Source: Telmatospirillum sp. J64-1
GTDB taxonomy: Bacteria; Pseudomonadota; Alphaproteobacteria; Rhodospirillales; Magnetospirillaceae
Assembly: GCF_006980715.1 (NCBI RefSeq)
Contig: NZ_SBHN01000008.1
Location: 62,001-126,000, forward strand
DNA length: 64,000 nucleotides
Direction: 5' to 3'
Shown here: positions 38,538 to 47,666 of the stretch, piece after piece
How the letters are laid out: each line of letters begins with the position of its first letter
How positions within the stretch are numbered: position 1 is the first letter of the stretch
Notes under the pieces: model-generated
What the model was told of the DNA's origin: nothing
The model's input: only the letters and a program-made list of their open reading frames with translations
The model's database searches: none
Program-made: the position numbers and the translations under genes

Positions 38538-41500
38538 ATGCGTGTACTCCTGGTTGAAGACAATCCGGCCGACGCCCATCTGGTGAAGGTCTGGTTGGGC
38601 GAGGAAGGCTCCGATGCCTTCAGTCTCAGCCTGGCTGAGAACTTGGGCGAGGGGTGCCGTCTGGCGGGGGAAGGGGATTTCGATGTCGTTCTGCTCGATC
38701 TGACCTTGCCGGACGGGCGTGGCCTCGATTGCCTGTCGGCGGTCCTGGCCGTGGCGCCTGCCGTGCCGGTGGTGGCGCTGACCGGTTCCGACGACGACAG
38801 CCTTGCCCTGGAGATGCTGCGCCACGGTGCCCAGGATTACCTGATCAAGAGCCTGACCAATGGCAGCCTGCTTGCCCGCACCCTGCGCCATGCCTGCGAA
38901 CGCAAGCGTCTGCTGGAAGAAAACAGGCGCTTGGCCGCTTTTCCCCGCGAACATCCCCATCCCATCCTGGCCGCCGCGGCGGACGGGCAGGTGATCTATC
39001 GGAATTCGGCGGCAGAGGGTTTGAGCCGCCAGCTTGGGCTGGGGGATGTGGCGCGGCTGTTGCCGCCCGGCCACCTTTCCCTCGTCACGGCCTGCCTGTC
39101 GGAACAGCGCACGCAGAGGGATGTGATCGTCGAACTGGATGAATGTGTCCTGAGCTGGACCTATCATCCCAGTACCGACGGCGTGGTTCATCTTTATGCC
39201 AATGATATCACCGAACGCAGCCGGGCCGAACAGGCCCTGCGCGAGGAGCGGGATTTCGTCAGTGCCGTGGTGAGAACCACGGGGGCCGTGGTGGCGGTGA
39301 GCGATCCGGAAGGGCGCATCGTTCATTTCAATCCCATGGCCGAGCAACTTTCTGGCTACAGCGCGCCGGAAATCGTCGGCAAACCCTTCCTGGACATCAT
39401 CATCCCGCCGGAACAGCGGGAGGGGCTGGCCCGTGAAATGCGGCGCCTGCTCAAGGGGGGCTTGGGCGGGACCTATGAGAACGACTGGATCCACCGTGAC
39501 GGCTCGCGGCGGCGCATCCGCTGGTCCAATACCGTCCTGAACCATCAGGACGGCTCGGTGCGCTTCATGATCCATACCGGCATCGACATCACCGAGCGGA
39601 TGAAGGCGATCGAGGATCTGCGTGCCAGCGAGGAGCGCTATCGCCATCTGGCCGAGCAACTGGACGGGGCCCGGGCAAGGCTGGCCGAGGCCCAGCGCAT
39701 CGCCAAGCTGGGCAATTGGGAATGGGACATCGAAAGCGGAACCTTGTGGTGGTCGGACGAGGTCTTCCGCCTTACCGGCTTCGCCCCTGGTTCCACGCCC
39801 GATTACGAAACCATGCTGACAGTCATCCCCGAGGAAGACCATCCGGGGGTGGAATCCGCCCTGCTGCGGACCTTGAACGGGCAGGAGCCCTTTCGCTGCG
39901 AGCACCGCCTCAGGCATCCCGATGGAAGGGAATTGTGGATCCTGGAACAGGGCGAATTGGTGCCGGAACAGGAGGGGTGCGGCAAGCGGATGCGGGGCAC
40001 GGTCCAGGACATCACTTCCCGCAAGCTGGCCGAACAGGCCCTGCAGCAGGCCCATGACGAATTGGAACGGCGGGTGCAGGAACGGACCCGCGAACTGGAA
40101 CGGGAAGTCGCGCAACGCAAGCGCGCGGAAGAGATCCTGCGGCAGAGCGAACAGAGCATCCGCCTGATCACCGATGCCATGCCGGCCCTGATCAGCTACT
40201 GCGACAGCGAGCATCGTTTCCGCTTCGCCAACAAGCGCCACGAGGAATGGCTCAACCTTTCCCCTGCGTCGCTGATCGGGCGGACGATCCTGGACGTGTT
40301 CGGAGAAGGCGTCTTCGAATGCATGGAAGGAAAATTGAAGGAGGTCCTGGCAGGGCGGGAGGTGGATTCCGAGGACACGATCCGCTTTGCCGACGGCTCC
40401 AGCCGCCATATACACGTCGTCTTCCTTCCTCATTTCGGCGAGGATGGCGCTGTGAAAGGCTATTTCAGCCTGATCCAGGACATTATCGCCCGTAAAACCG
40501 CCGAGGAAGCCTTGCGCCGGTCCGAGGAGAAATACCGGGCCCTGACCAATGACGCGCCCGATGCCATCATCCTGGTCGACGAGGAATTCCGCGTGCGGGA
40601 AGGGAACCGTAAGGCGAAGGAAGTGCTGGGCTATGAATGCGAGGCGTTGAACGGTATGAACGTCGCCGGCCTCTACCAGCCCGGTCCGGCGCGGGAGCGC
40701 GGATGCGCCGCCTTCGAGCAGGCCCTGCGGCAGGGCAGTGCGCTGGTTGGCGACATCCAGATGTGCCGCAAGGACGGCAGTCTCTTTCCCGCCGATATTT
40801 CCGCGTCCCTGGTCACCCTTGGCGAACGCCAGATCGTGCAGGCCATCATCAAGGATATCTCGGCCCACAAGCAGGCCAAGGAGCAACTGCGCCAGGCGAA
40901 GGAGGCAGCAGAGCTGGCCGATCGCGCAAAGTCTGAATTCCTGGCCAATATGAGCCATGAATTGCGCACGCCGCTCAATGCCATCATCGGTTTCTCGGAC
41001 ATCCTGCGTTCGGAGATGATGGGGCCGCTGGGGGTGCCTGCCTATCGCGGATATGCTCAGGACATCCACGATTCCGGCCGCCACCTGCTCGAGGTGATCA
41101 ACGAGATCCTCGACATGTCCAAGGTGGAATCCGGCCATCTGGAACTACATCCCGAACCGGTGGATCTGGCGCCGCTGGTGCGGGCTTCCTTGCGGCTGGT
41201 GGGGGAGCGGGCGCAGACTGCGCGCATCTTCCTGGGCGAGACCCTGCCTCCGAACCTGCCCTCCGTGATGGTGGACGAGCGCCGTTTCAAGCAGGTCCTG
41301 CTCAACCTGCTTTCCAACGCGGTGAAATTCACTCCGCCCGGCGGGTCGGTGCAGATTTCTGCCGAACGCTGCGCCGATGGCGGGCTGATCGTGGCCGTCA
41401 CGGATACCGGCATCGGCATGAGCACGCAGGACCTGGTCAAGGCCCTGGCACCGTTCGGCCAGGTGGACAGCGCCTTGTCGCGCCGCTATGACGGCACCGG

Positions 41501-41642
41501 GCTGGGGCTGCCGCTGACCAAATCCTTCATCGAATTGCATGGCGGGGAGTTGACGTTGAGCAGCGCGCTCGGCCAGGGGACCCGTGCCGAAGTGTATCTG
41601 CCGCCGCATCTCGTGCTCGACACTCTGCCGCTCAAGGCCTGA
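38538..41642 (+). CDS. Hybrid sensor histidine kinase: receiver, PAS repeats, HisKA, HATPase
   Basis: A 1034-aa soluble histidine kinase. It opens with a CheY-like receiver (1-120; acidic pair Glu7/Asp8, phosphoacceptor Asp54 in VVLLDLTLPDG, a Thr in ALTGSDDD and a Lys in YLIKSL). Five PAS-like units follow, roughly 137-220, 225-345, 370-495, 535-650 and 660-785, with coiled-coil joints (ELERRVQERTRELEREVAQR). Then come HisKA with His807 in MSHELRTPLNAIIG and HATPase with NLLSNAVKF, DTGIGM and GTGLGL. No membrane segment is present. A TTG start at 38520 is possible; MRVLLVEDN is the natural N-terminus. It follows the sugar-nucleotide genes by 70 bp, and its signal is unknown. Confidence 0.9.
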   Translation: MRVLLVEDNPADAHLVKVWLGEEGSDAFSLSLAENLGEGCRLAGEGDFDVVLLDLTLPDGRGLDCLSAVLAVAPAVPVVALTGSDDDSLALEMLRHGAQDYLIKSLTNGSLLARTLRHACERKRLLEENRRLAAFPREHPHPILAAAADGQVIYRNSAAEGLSRQLGLGDVARLLPPGHLSLVTACLSEQRTQRDVIVELDECVLSWTYHPSTDGVVHLYANDITERSRAEQALREERDFVSAVVRTTGAVVAVSDPEGRIVHFNPMAEQLSGYSAPEIVGKPFLDIIIPPEQREGLAREMRRLLKGGLGGTYENDWIHRDGSRRRIRWSNTVLNHQDGSVRFMIHTGIDITERMKAIEDLRASEERYRHLAEQLDGARARLAEAQRIAKLGNWEWDIESGTLWWSDEVFRLTGFAPGSTPDYETMLTVIPEEDHPGVESALLRTLNGQEPFRCEHRLRHPDGRELWILEQGELVPEQEGCGKRMRGTVQDITSRKLAEQALQQAHDELERRVQERTRELEREVAQRKRAEEILRQSEQSIRLITDAMPALISYCDSEHRFRFANKRHEEWLNLSPASLIGRTILDVFGEGVFECMEGKLKEVLAGREVDSEDTIRFADGSSRHIHVVFLPHFGEDGAVKGYFSLIQDIIARKTAEEALRRSEEKYRALTNDAPDAIILVDEEFRVREGNRKAKEVLGYECEALNGMNVAGLYQPGPARERGCAAFEQALRQGSALVGDIQMCRKDGSLFPADISASLVTLGERQIVQAIIKDISAHKQAKEQLRQAKEAAELADRAKSEFLANMSHELRTPLNAIIGFSDILRSEMMGPLGVPAYRGYAQDIHDSGRHLLEVINEILDMSKVESGHLELHPEPVDLAPLVRASLRLVGERAQTARIFLGETLPPNLPSVMVDERRFKQVLLNLLSNAVKFTPPGGSVQISAERCADGGLIVAVTDTGIGMSTQDLVKALAPFGQVDSALSRRYDGTGLGLPLTKSFIELHGGELTLSSALGQGTRAEVYLPPHLVLDTLPLKA

Positions 41643-41649
41643 GGGAAAA

Positions 41650-42114
41650 GTGGCTGGAACGCCTTTGTTCGTCTTCGGCACCTTGATGGACGGCGATGTC
41701 CAGGAAGTGGTCCTGGGGGCGCATCTGCCGACCCATGCCATGGAACCGGCGGTAATCCAGGGCTTCCGCCGGGTCTTCGTCGCCGGCCGCACCTATCCGA
41801 TGCTGCTGCCCCATAGCTCGGGCTGGGTGCAGGGCGTGCTGATCCATGACCTCGGCCAGGCCGCCTTCCACCGCCTGCAAGCCTATGAAGGCTGGGAATA
41901 CCGGCTGGAGCCGGTGCGCGTGACGACCTTGCACGGCCATGCCCTGCGGGCCGTCGTCTTCATGTCCCAGACAGGCATCAAGCCCAGCCGCCGAAGCTGG
42001 AGCCTGCCCTTGTGGCGCCTGCGCCACAAGCGTAACTTCCTGCGCAAGGCCGCCCATTTCATGGATCATTACCCGACCCAGGCGGCCCTCAGGCGCCTGC
42101 GCCGCAGCATCTGA
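41650..42114 (+). CDS. Gamma-glutamylcyclotransferase-like (AIG2/GGCT fold) protein
   Basis: A 154-aa GGCT/AIG2-fold protein. The fold signature is PLFVFGTLMDGDVQEVVLGA, close to the usual YG(T/S)L motif, and the catalytic Glu is probably in LQAYEGWEYRLEPV. The C-terminal 40 residues are basic (RRSWSLPLWRLRHKRNFLRK). The GTG at 41650 follows GAGGGAAAA; the ATG at 41584 is inside the kinase gene and is not used. These enzymes release 5-oxoproline from gamma-glutamyl compounds, but many members have no known substrate. Confidence 0.8.
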   Translation: MAGTPLFVFGTLMDGDVQEVVLGAHLPTHAMEPAVIQGFRRVFVAGRTYPMLLPHSSGWVQGVLIHDLGQAAFHRLQAYEGWEYRLEPVRVTTLHGHALRAVVFMSQTGIKPSRRSWSLPLWRLRHKRNFLRKAAHFMDHYPTQAALRRLRRSI

Positions 42115-42154
42115 AGGGTAGAGGGCGGCGGCGGGCACCGCCCTGCGAAGACGG

Positions 42155-44131
42155 TTACTCCGCCTTCTCCACCGCCGCTTCTGTTCCTTCCGGCGCTTCT
42201 TCCTTCTCCGTCAGCGCCGCTTCGTCCCAGACCACTTCATAGAGGGGCACCTTCTCGGCGAAGCCTTTCAGCTCGTATTCGCCGCGCGGGCGGATGGCCG
42301 CGCCTTTGCCGCCCGAGGCAAGCTCGCGCACCACGTTGGTGCAGAAGATTTCCTCGGAACCGGCCTGGGCGCAGACGCGGGAAGCCATCTGCACGGTGCT
42401 GCCGAACAGGTCGTTGTCTTCCTTGATGGGCTCGCCCGCATTGATGCCGATGCGCAGATGCAGCGGCTGGGTCGGCGATTTCTCGTTATGCTCGGCCACG
42501 GCCTTCTGGATGGCGACGGCGGCGGTGACGGCATTGGTGACCGAGGCGAAGGAGGCCATGATGCCGTCGCCGGTATGCTTGATCTCCCTGCCGCCATTGT
42601 CCTGCAAGGCAGCGCGCACGATCGCGTTGTGGCGCCGGATCAGGTCCTGCGCCACGGCATCGCCGTGAAGCTGGGTGAGATAGGTGGAATCCACCATGTC
42701 GGTGAACATGATGGCGATGATGCTCTTGCCGCCTTGCTGGTTCGTGGCGGAAGGCTTGTTCCAGGCCTCCATCACGGCGGGCAGTTCCCGCCAGGGGTCG
42801 CTACCGTCCTCCAGCAGGCTGGCCATGGCGTCGCGGCCTGCCTGGATCATGTGGACATAGCGCGGTTCCAGCAGATAGCTCTCGTATTTCTCGCAGAAGG
42901 AGCGGCTGAGGCTGGGCTTGGTGCCGGTGATCTCCATGATCTCGGCAAGCAGGGCCATTTGCCAGGAGGTCTCCAACTGGTGGCGTTCGGCGGCCATTTC
43001 CGCCGCGCCGCCCAGGATCAGGTTGAGACCGAATTTGTTGAAGGCGTCCAGTTGCGGGCGCTCGGCCTTGATCGCCGTCAGCGCCCCGCTCAGGAATCGG
43101 GTCAGGTCGAGGCGGCAGAGTTCGAGTTCTGGCGGTTCGGCGGCCTTCTTTTCCTTCTCCTCGGCGGCTTTTTTCTTCTTTTCCTCCGCTTTCGGAGCCG
43201 GTGTGGGCTCCGAGGCTTTTTCCTCGGCCTTGGGTTCGGGCTTGGTTTCGGCCTGGGCCTTGTCTTCCGGCTTTTTGTCTTCCGCGGGCGGTTCCGCTTT
43301 CTGCTGCTTGGCCGCCGCCTCCATGGCTTCGTCATAGGGCAGGGCGTAATCGCCCTGGCTGGCGGATTTAGGACGCTCCTTCGTCATCGGGTCGGGGCGG
43401 CGGGCGCCCTCCGCCGGAGGCGGGGCGAAGGCGGATGATGCCGCGCCGTTGGAAGACGCGGGCTGGGCATCGTCGGTCAGCAGCAGAGCCCAGTTCAGCA
43501 AGCGCATGGCAAGCGGCAGGGCGGCGACCAGGAAGACGGCGAGAAAGACGCCCACCTGGATGGTTGTTTGCAGATCGGCGCTCAGCCTGACGCCCGAGGC
43601 CACCATCTGCCCCAATGCGGTGCGGACGATGATGGCGGCGAAGGCGGCGACGACCAGACTTGCCAGCAGGATGCCGACCAGCCGCGCCACATTCTCGATG
43701 GCGCTCTTGCTTTCCCGCAGGAAGAAGGGACGGGGCTGCTCGTTCTCGAGCTTGCTCAGGGCGCCGGGGGAGAATTGTTCGAAGCCCGGCACTTCAGGGC
43801 TGGCCGGTTCCAGCCCCTGGAAACGCCCGTCGCGCTGCTTGTTGACCTTCTGGCTGTAGGAGGACGGGCCGCTGCCGAAGCCGAAGGGGTCGCGTCCCGC
43901 CAGTTTCGGGCTGAGATAGACGGTTTTTTCGTCGGTGCGGTTGTCGCGGGGAAAGTAGGTCTCGCGGACCACCTTGACCGGCAGGTCCAGGCTGTGTTCC
44001 AGCACCTTGGCCTCTTGCATGGCCGTCTCACGCTGTTCGCGCGGGAAGCGGGCATGCAGCATCCAGCGCTGATTCTCAGCGATATAGACTTCGAAATAAG
44101 TGATCGAAACGCTGCCGCTCACGTTATCCAC
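42155..44131 (-). CDS. Membrane class III adenylate/guanylate cyclase
   Basis: A 658-aa protein. Residues 1-80 form a small alpha/beta domain (YFEVYIAENQRWMLHARFPR). Two membrane segments lie at about 149-170 and 190-219. A low-complexity Lys/Glu/Ala/Pro linker spans about 250-335, then a helical region to 465. The C-terminal class III cyclase domain (470-610) has metal Asp478 in MFTDMVDST and Asp522 in HTGDGIMASF, Lys518 as the likely purine selector and Arg585 in VQMASRVC; the usual Asn of the transition-state motif is Gln581. Lys518 favours ATP, but product specificity is not proven. It is convergent with the GGCT-like gene. Confidence 0.88.
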   Translation of the reverse strand: MDNVSGSVSITYFEVYIAENQRWMLHARFPREQRETAMQEAKVLEHSLDLPVKVVRETYFPRDNRTDEKTVYLSPKLAGRDPFGFGSGPSSYSQKVNKQRDGRFQGLEPASPEVPGFEQFSPGALSKLENEQPRPFFLRESKSAIENVARLVGILLASLVVAAFAAIIVRTALGQMVASGVRLSADLQTTIQVGVFLAVFLVAALPLAMRLLNWALLLTDDAQPASSNGAASSAFAPPPAEGARRPDPMTKERPKSASQGDYALPYDEAMEAAAKQQKAEPPAEDKKPEDKAQAETKPEPKAEEKASEPTPAPKAEEKKKKAAEEKEKKAAEPPELELCRLDLTRFLSGALTAIKAERPQLDAFNKFGLNLILGGAAEMAAERHQLETSWQMALLAEIMEITGTKPSLSRSFCEKYESYLLEPRYVHMIQAGRDAMASLLEDGSDPWRELPAVMEAWNKPSATNQQGGKSIIAIMFTDMVDSTYLTQLHGDAVAQDLIRRHNAIVRAALQDNGGREIKHTGDGIMASFASVTNAVTAAVAIQKAVAEHNEKSPTQPLHLRIGINAGEPIKEDNDLFGSTVQMASRVCAQAGSEEIFCTNVVRELASGGKGAAIRPRGEYELKGFAEKVPLYEVVWDEAALTEKEEAPEGTEAAVEKAE

Positions 44132-44230
44132 CGCTTGTGGGCGCAGCGAGGCTGCGCCATGCCTTAAGAGCTGTCGACTAATCCGAAAGAGAATCTAGCG
44201 TATTAGGTTAAAGAAGTGTTGGGCAGGCAC

Positions 44231-44260
44231 AAAAAAACCGCACTGCACAAGGCAGGCGGT
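44231..44260 (-). terminator. Rho-independent terminator downstream of rpmE
   Basis: On the reverse strand ACCGCCTGC pairs with GCAGTGCGGT (one bulge) around CTTGT and runs into seven T residues. It sits 65 bp after the rpmE stop. Confidence 0.8.
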
Positions 44261-44282
44261 GCGAGGGACGCCCGAAAGACCG

Positions 44283-44315
44283 GTAAGGCGCATCGAACAG
44301 GGCCGATGCGCCTTA
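44283..44315 (-). other. 13-bp stem just after the rpmE stop
   Basis: GTAAGGCGCATCG and CGATGCGCCTTAC are perfectly complementary around a 7-nt loop. No T-tract follows, so it is more likely a 3' end stabiliser than a terminator; the true terminator is 20 bp further on. Confidence 0.6.
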
Positions 44316-44324
44316 CGGAAAGCC

Positions 44325-44552
44325 TTACGACGACTTCAAGCCGAAGCTGGCGAAGCGCTTGTTGAACTTGGCGACCTGGCCGCCGGTGTCCATCAGGCGC
44401 TGCACGCCGGTCCAAGCCGGATGCGACTTGGGATCGATGTCCAGGCGCAGGGTGTCGCCGGGCGAACCCCAGGTGGTGCGAGTCTTGAACTCGGTGCCGT
44501 CCGTCATGACCACGTTGACTTCGTGGTATTCGGGATGAATGTCCTTCTTCAT
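44325..44552 (-). CDS. rpmE: 50S ribosomal protein L31
   Basis: A 75-aa ribosomal protein L31. It begins [20 protein letters not shown] and includes [20 protein letters not shown] and [16 protein letters not shown], matching alphaproteobacterial L31. The zinc-binding CxxC pair of classical L31 is absent; the protein has no cysteine at all, which is normal for this lineage. The start at 44552 is fixed by the family N-terminus; the longer frame from 44672 reads into the divergent cyaY promoter region. Confidence 0.95.
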   Translation of the reverse strand: MKKDIHPEYHEVNVVMTDGTEFKTRTTWGSPGDTLRLDIDPKSHPAWTGVQRLMDTGGQVAKFNKRFASFGLKSS

Positions 44553-44713
44553 GGTCCTGCTGCTCCCAAATCCGAAGCGGGCCTTATAGCGGATCATCGC
44601 CGGGGGTGCAAGTCCGCAGACACGGAATAGCCGGACAATATGGGGGCGGGCTTGTTGCCGGGCCTTTCCCAAGATATGGTTCGGGCCAAAACCCCGCCTG
44701 GAGAGAGCGAGAT

Positions 44714-45031
44714 ATGAGTCTGGACGAAAGCAGTTTCCACACGATCGCCGATCATTTCCTGTCGGAAATCGCCGACCGCATCGAAGACGCCCTGGGCGAC
44801 GACCTGGATGTGGAGCTGCAAGGCGGCATCCTGACGATCGAACTGGAGGACGGCCGGCAGTTCATCGTCAACAAGCATGCTCCCAACCGGCAGGTCTGGC
44901 TGTCTTCGCCGGTTTCGGGCGCCTGGCATTTCGGCTACCAGGACGGCCGCTGGATCGCGACCAAGGATGCTTCGGTCGAATTGCGCGAATTGCTGGGCCA
45001 GGAACTGGGCACCGACCTGTCCGAGGGGTGA
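44714..45031 (+). CDS. cyaY: Iron donor protein CyaY (frataxin homologue)
   Basis: A 105-aa frataxin-family protein that binds iron and tunes Fe-S cluster assembly on IscS. The first helix is acidic ([20 protein letters not shown], then [13 protein letters not shown]), and the sheet contains [32 protein letters not shown] and [10 protein letters not shown], all typical. The start at 44714 follows GGAGAGAGCGAG. It is divergent from rpmE. A terminator follows at 45226 after an interspersed palindrome. Confidence 0.93.
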   Translation: MSLDESSFHTIADHFLSEIADRIEDALGDDLDVELQGGILTIELEDGRQFIVNKHAPNRQVWLSSPVSGAWHFGYQDGRWIATKDASVELRELLGQELGTDLSEG

Positions 45032-45107
45032 TGCCCTGAAAAAAAGACCGGGGCGGAATGTCCTGGTCGCAGGTTGCTGGCAAAACCGGTTCCGCCTGTC
45101 CTCATCC

Positions 45108-45198
45108 GTCGCCCCCGCGAAAGCGGGGGCCCATGGAGGTGTGAGCCGCCGGAGATGGATGAGGGGGCTCCATGGACTCCCGCTTTCGCGGGAGTGAC
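45108..45198. repeat. 91-bp palindromic element downstream of cyaY
   Basis: The arms 45108-45137 and 45169-45198 are 30 bp each and inverted copies with a few mismatches. Each has the core CCGCGAAAGCGG and ends in a GTCGC/GTGAC variant of the GTCAT/ATGAC tips. The inner parts carry CCATGGA/TCCATGG, which is absent from the copy at 27001. It fills the gap between cyaY and its terminator. Confidence 0.8.
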
Positions 45199-45225
45199 GG
45201 GGAAAATGGATTTGTCCGCAGTTTG

Positions 45226-45255
45226 AGACCGGAGCCGAATGCTCCGGTCTTTTTT
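45226..45255 (+). terminator. Rho-independent terminator of cyaY
   Basis: AGACCGGAGC and GCTCCGGTCT form a perfect 10-bp stem with loop CGAAT, followed by a six-T run. It is 195 bp after the cyaY stop and 19 bp before the convergent gene ends. Confidence 0.85.
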
Positions 45256-45273
45256 CATCTGACGCAGGCCGGA

Positions 45274-46392
45274 TTACCGCTGGTCGAGACGCAGCTCGAT
45301 ACGCCGGTTGCGGGCCAGGGCGGCGGGCGTGTTGCCGGTATCGATGGGGTGATATTCCCCGAAGCCGGCGGCGGCCAGACGGTCGGCCGGGACGCCCTGG
45401 TCGATCAGATGCTTGACCACGGCAAGCGCGCGGGCGGTGGAGAGTTCCCAGTTGGACTCGTAGCGGCCGCTACGGATCGGCAGGCGGTCGGTGTGGCCGT
45501 CCACGCGCAGGACCCAGTTCACGTCCGTCGGGATCTCGCGCGCGATGGTCTTCAGCGTCTCGGCGAGCTGCGTGACTTCCTGGCGGCCCGCATTCCCCAG
45601 ATCGGCCGAGGCCGAGTCGAACAGAAGTTCAGACTGGAAGACGAAACGGTCGCCTTCGATGCGGATGCCGGGCTTGTTGCCCAGAACCTGGCGCAGGCGG
45701 CCGAAGAATTCCGAACGATAGCGCGCCAGTTCCTCGACCTTGCTGGCCAGCGCTTGGTTCAGGCGGCTGCCCAGATTGGCGATCTCGATCCTTTGCTCGG
45801 CGGCCAGGGCTTCCGAGGCATCCAGGGCGGCGGCAAGGCGGGCGATTTCCTGGCGCAGGGTTTCGAGCTGTTGGTTGAGCAGGGCGGCATGAGCGCGGGC
45901 TTCGTCGCTGAGGCGCCGCTCCTCGGCCAGTTGCCCTTCGCTTTCGCCCAGCTTCGCGCCCATCTCGGCGATCTGGCGTTCCAGTTCGATGCGCAGGGCT
46001 TCCAGCGCCTCGACGTCATGCTTGAGCAGCGCGATTTCGCGCATCTGCACATCCACCGTCTCGGCGGCGGCCTCGGCTTCCGACAGGCGCAGGGCGAGGC
46101 GCTCGCGTTCGGCGACCGAGCTTTGCAATTCGCTGGAAAGCTGGGCGACGTTCAGGCGCAGATCGGCATTGGCCTGGCGTTCCAGCGACAGCAATTCTGA
46201 CAATTCGTTCATCTGCCGCGACAGGCGGCTCAGGGCCTCGTCACGCCCGGACAGGGCTTGGCCCATGAAGAACTGGGCCAGGGCGAAGATCATCAGAAGG
46301 AAGATGATGACCATCAGCAACGTCGCCAACGCGTCGACGAAGCCGGGCCAGATGTCGGTGGTGCGGCGTGCGCGGCGGCCGATGGAGGCCAT
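45274..46392 (-). CDS. MotB/OmpA-like peptidoglycan-binding protein
   Basis: A 372-aa inner-membrane protein with one N-terminal membrane segment (about 18-43: FVDALATLLMVIIFLLMIFA), a long coiled coil (50-215) and a C-terminal OmpA-like domain (about 250-372) with the peptidoglycan-binding RVDGHTDRLPI and STARALAVVKHL. The acidic residue in the membrane segment (WPGFVDALATLL, Asp20) is placed like the proton-carrying Asp of MotB. It starts 15 bp after the MotA/ExbB-like gene and is surely its partner. There are no flagellar genes nearby. Confidence 0.88.
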   Translation of the reverse strand: MASIGRRARRTTDIWPGFVDALATLLMVIIFLLMIFALAQFFMGQALSGRDEALSRLSRQMNELSELLSLERQANADLRLNVAQLSSELQSSVAERERLALRLSEAEAAAETVDVQMREIALLKHDVEALEALRIELERQIAEMGAKLGESEGQLAEERRLSDEARAHAALLNQQLETLRQEIARLAAALDASEALAAEQRIEIANLGSRLNQALASKVEELARYRSEFFGRLRQVLGNKPGIRIEGDRFVFQSELLFDSASADLGNAGRQEVTQLAETLKTIAREIPTDVNWVLRVDGHTDRLPIRSGRYESNWELSTARALAVVKHLIDQGVPADRLAAAGFGEYHPIDTGNTPAALARNRRIELRLDQR

Positions 46393-46407
46393 GATCCTCT
46401 AACTCCC

Positions 46408-47556
46408 TCAGCGGGGTTCCGTTTCTTCGGCGATGGCTGCGATCGTGCGCGCCAGCAGCTTGAACTCGCTGCGCATTTCGCGGATCACCTCATCGCGTCC
46501 GACGCTCATTTCATCGACCATGCGCGACAGCGAGGCGTCGAGATTGCGGATATGGTTGCGCGTGCTGTCGTCCATGCCCTGGCTGCTGGCTTCGGCCAAG
46601 CGGGCCAGGATCGGCTTCATTTCAAGCTGGCTTTCCGCCAGGCGCAGCATCAGGGATTGTTCAGCGCGCATCTGGTCGGTCAGCGTGGTCAGCTTTTCCG
46701 TCAGGGCGCGGATGTTGTTGTTGGCCGAAATGCGGCTTTCCTCGCCCCGGGACAGGATGCGCTGCAGATTGTCGATGCTTTCGGCGGTCTGTTCCAGCAG
46801 CGCCTGGATATAGGCCGGAACCGACTGATCGCCGCCTTCGGCGACGATGCCGGTGCCGCCGGTCAGGCGGGTCTGGGCGGACAGCCATTCTTCCAGTTCG
46901 TTGTAGAACTGGTTCTGGGCGCGGCCCGCCTGCAGATCGAGGAAGCCCAGGATCAGCGAGCCGCCGAGGCCGAACAGCGAGGAGGAAAAGGCCGTGCCCA
47001 TGCCCGCCAGCGGCGCTTCCAGGCCCTGGCGCAGACCGGCGAAGGCCGAGGCGAAATCATCGCCGGTGATCTGCAGGTTCTGGATCACGTTGCCGATGGA
47101 ACTGACGGTCTGGGTCAGGCCCCAGAAGGTGCCTAGCAGGCCGAGGAAGATCATCAGGCCGATGAAATAGCGGGCCAGTTCCCGCTGTTCGTCCAGGCGA
47201 GCGGCGATGCCGTCCAGCACCGAGCGCATGGACATGGCCGACATGGTGAAGCGGTCGCCCCGGCGGCTCTCGCCCAGCATGGTCGCCAGCGGCGCCAGCA
47301 GGCGCGGCGCCTGTTCCGAGGACAGCGAGGCCTGGCCGCGGCGGAATTTCTCCAGCCAGTCGATCTCGGGGCGGATTTGCAGGACCTGGCGGAAGTTCAG
47401 CGCCACGCCCACCAGGAAGACCACGAAGATCAGGCCGTTCAGGGCGGGATTGGCGAGGAATGCACCGGACAGGCCGGGCGAGAGGAGTGCCAGCACCACG
47501 GCCACCGCGGCAAGAAAGGCAGCCATGCGGATCAGAAAACGGCGCGGATGGGTCAT
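46408..47556 (-). CDS. MotA/TolQ/ExbB-like proton channel protein
   Basis: A 382-aa membrane protein. Two segments lie near the N-terminus (about 10-30 and 36-54), followed by a cytoplasmic region. Further segments are near 130-152 (YFIGLMIFLGLLGTFWGLTQ) and 185-208 (GMGTAFSSSLFGLGGSLILG), which carry the conserved small-residue pattern of ExbB/TolQ/MotA. The C-terminal 170 residues are helical and charged. With the MotB-like gene 15 bp downstream it should form a proton-driven stator-like unit. The role is unknown in this lineage; see the finding on this module. Confidence 0.82.
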   Translation of the reverse strand: MTHPRRFLIRMAAFLAAVAVVLALLSPGLSGAFLANPALNGLIFVVFLVGVALNFRQVLQIRPEIDWLEKFRRGQASLSSEQAPRLLAPLATMLGESRRGDRFTMSAMSMRSVLDGIAARLDEQRELARYFIGLMIFLGLLGTFWGLTQTVSSIGNVIQNLQITGDDFASAFAGLRQGLEAPLAGMGTAFSSSLFGLGGSLILGFLDLQAGRAQNQFYNELEEWLSAQTRLTGGTGIVAEGGDQSVPAYIQALLEQTAESIDNLQRILSRGEESRISANNNIRALTEKLTTLTDQMRAEQSLMLRLAESQLEMKPILARLAEASSQGMDDSTRNHIRNLDASLSRMVDEMSVGRDEVIREMRSEFKLLARTIAAIAEETEPR

Positions 47557-47666
47557 GCTAAGAGGCTTCCTCTAGGAATGGCGTCGAGGCAGGACTGACT
47601 GCGTAACGCTCAATTACGCCCGAATGAAGGCAAAAATTCGCCGGACTGGTCCTTTCATACAGGTTC

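Noticed and set aside
38508-41138. An 876-codon reverse-strand frame opposite the histidine kinase
   Set aside because: It is the antisense shadow of a gene with intact HisKA and HATPase motifs.
45274-47556. Zorya-type defence system (ZorA/ZorB)
   Set aside because: The MotA-like and MotB-like pair fits by architecture, but no ZorC, ZorD or ZorE effector is present and the neighbours are housekeeping genes. A general envelope role is more likely.
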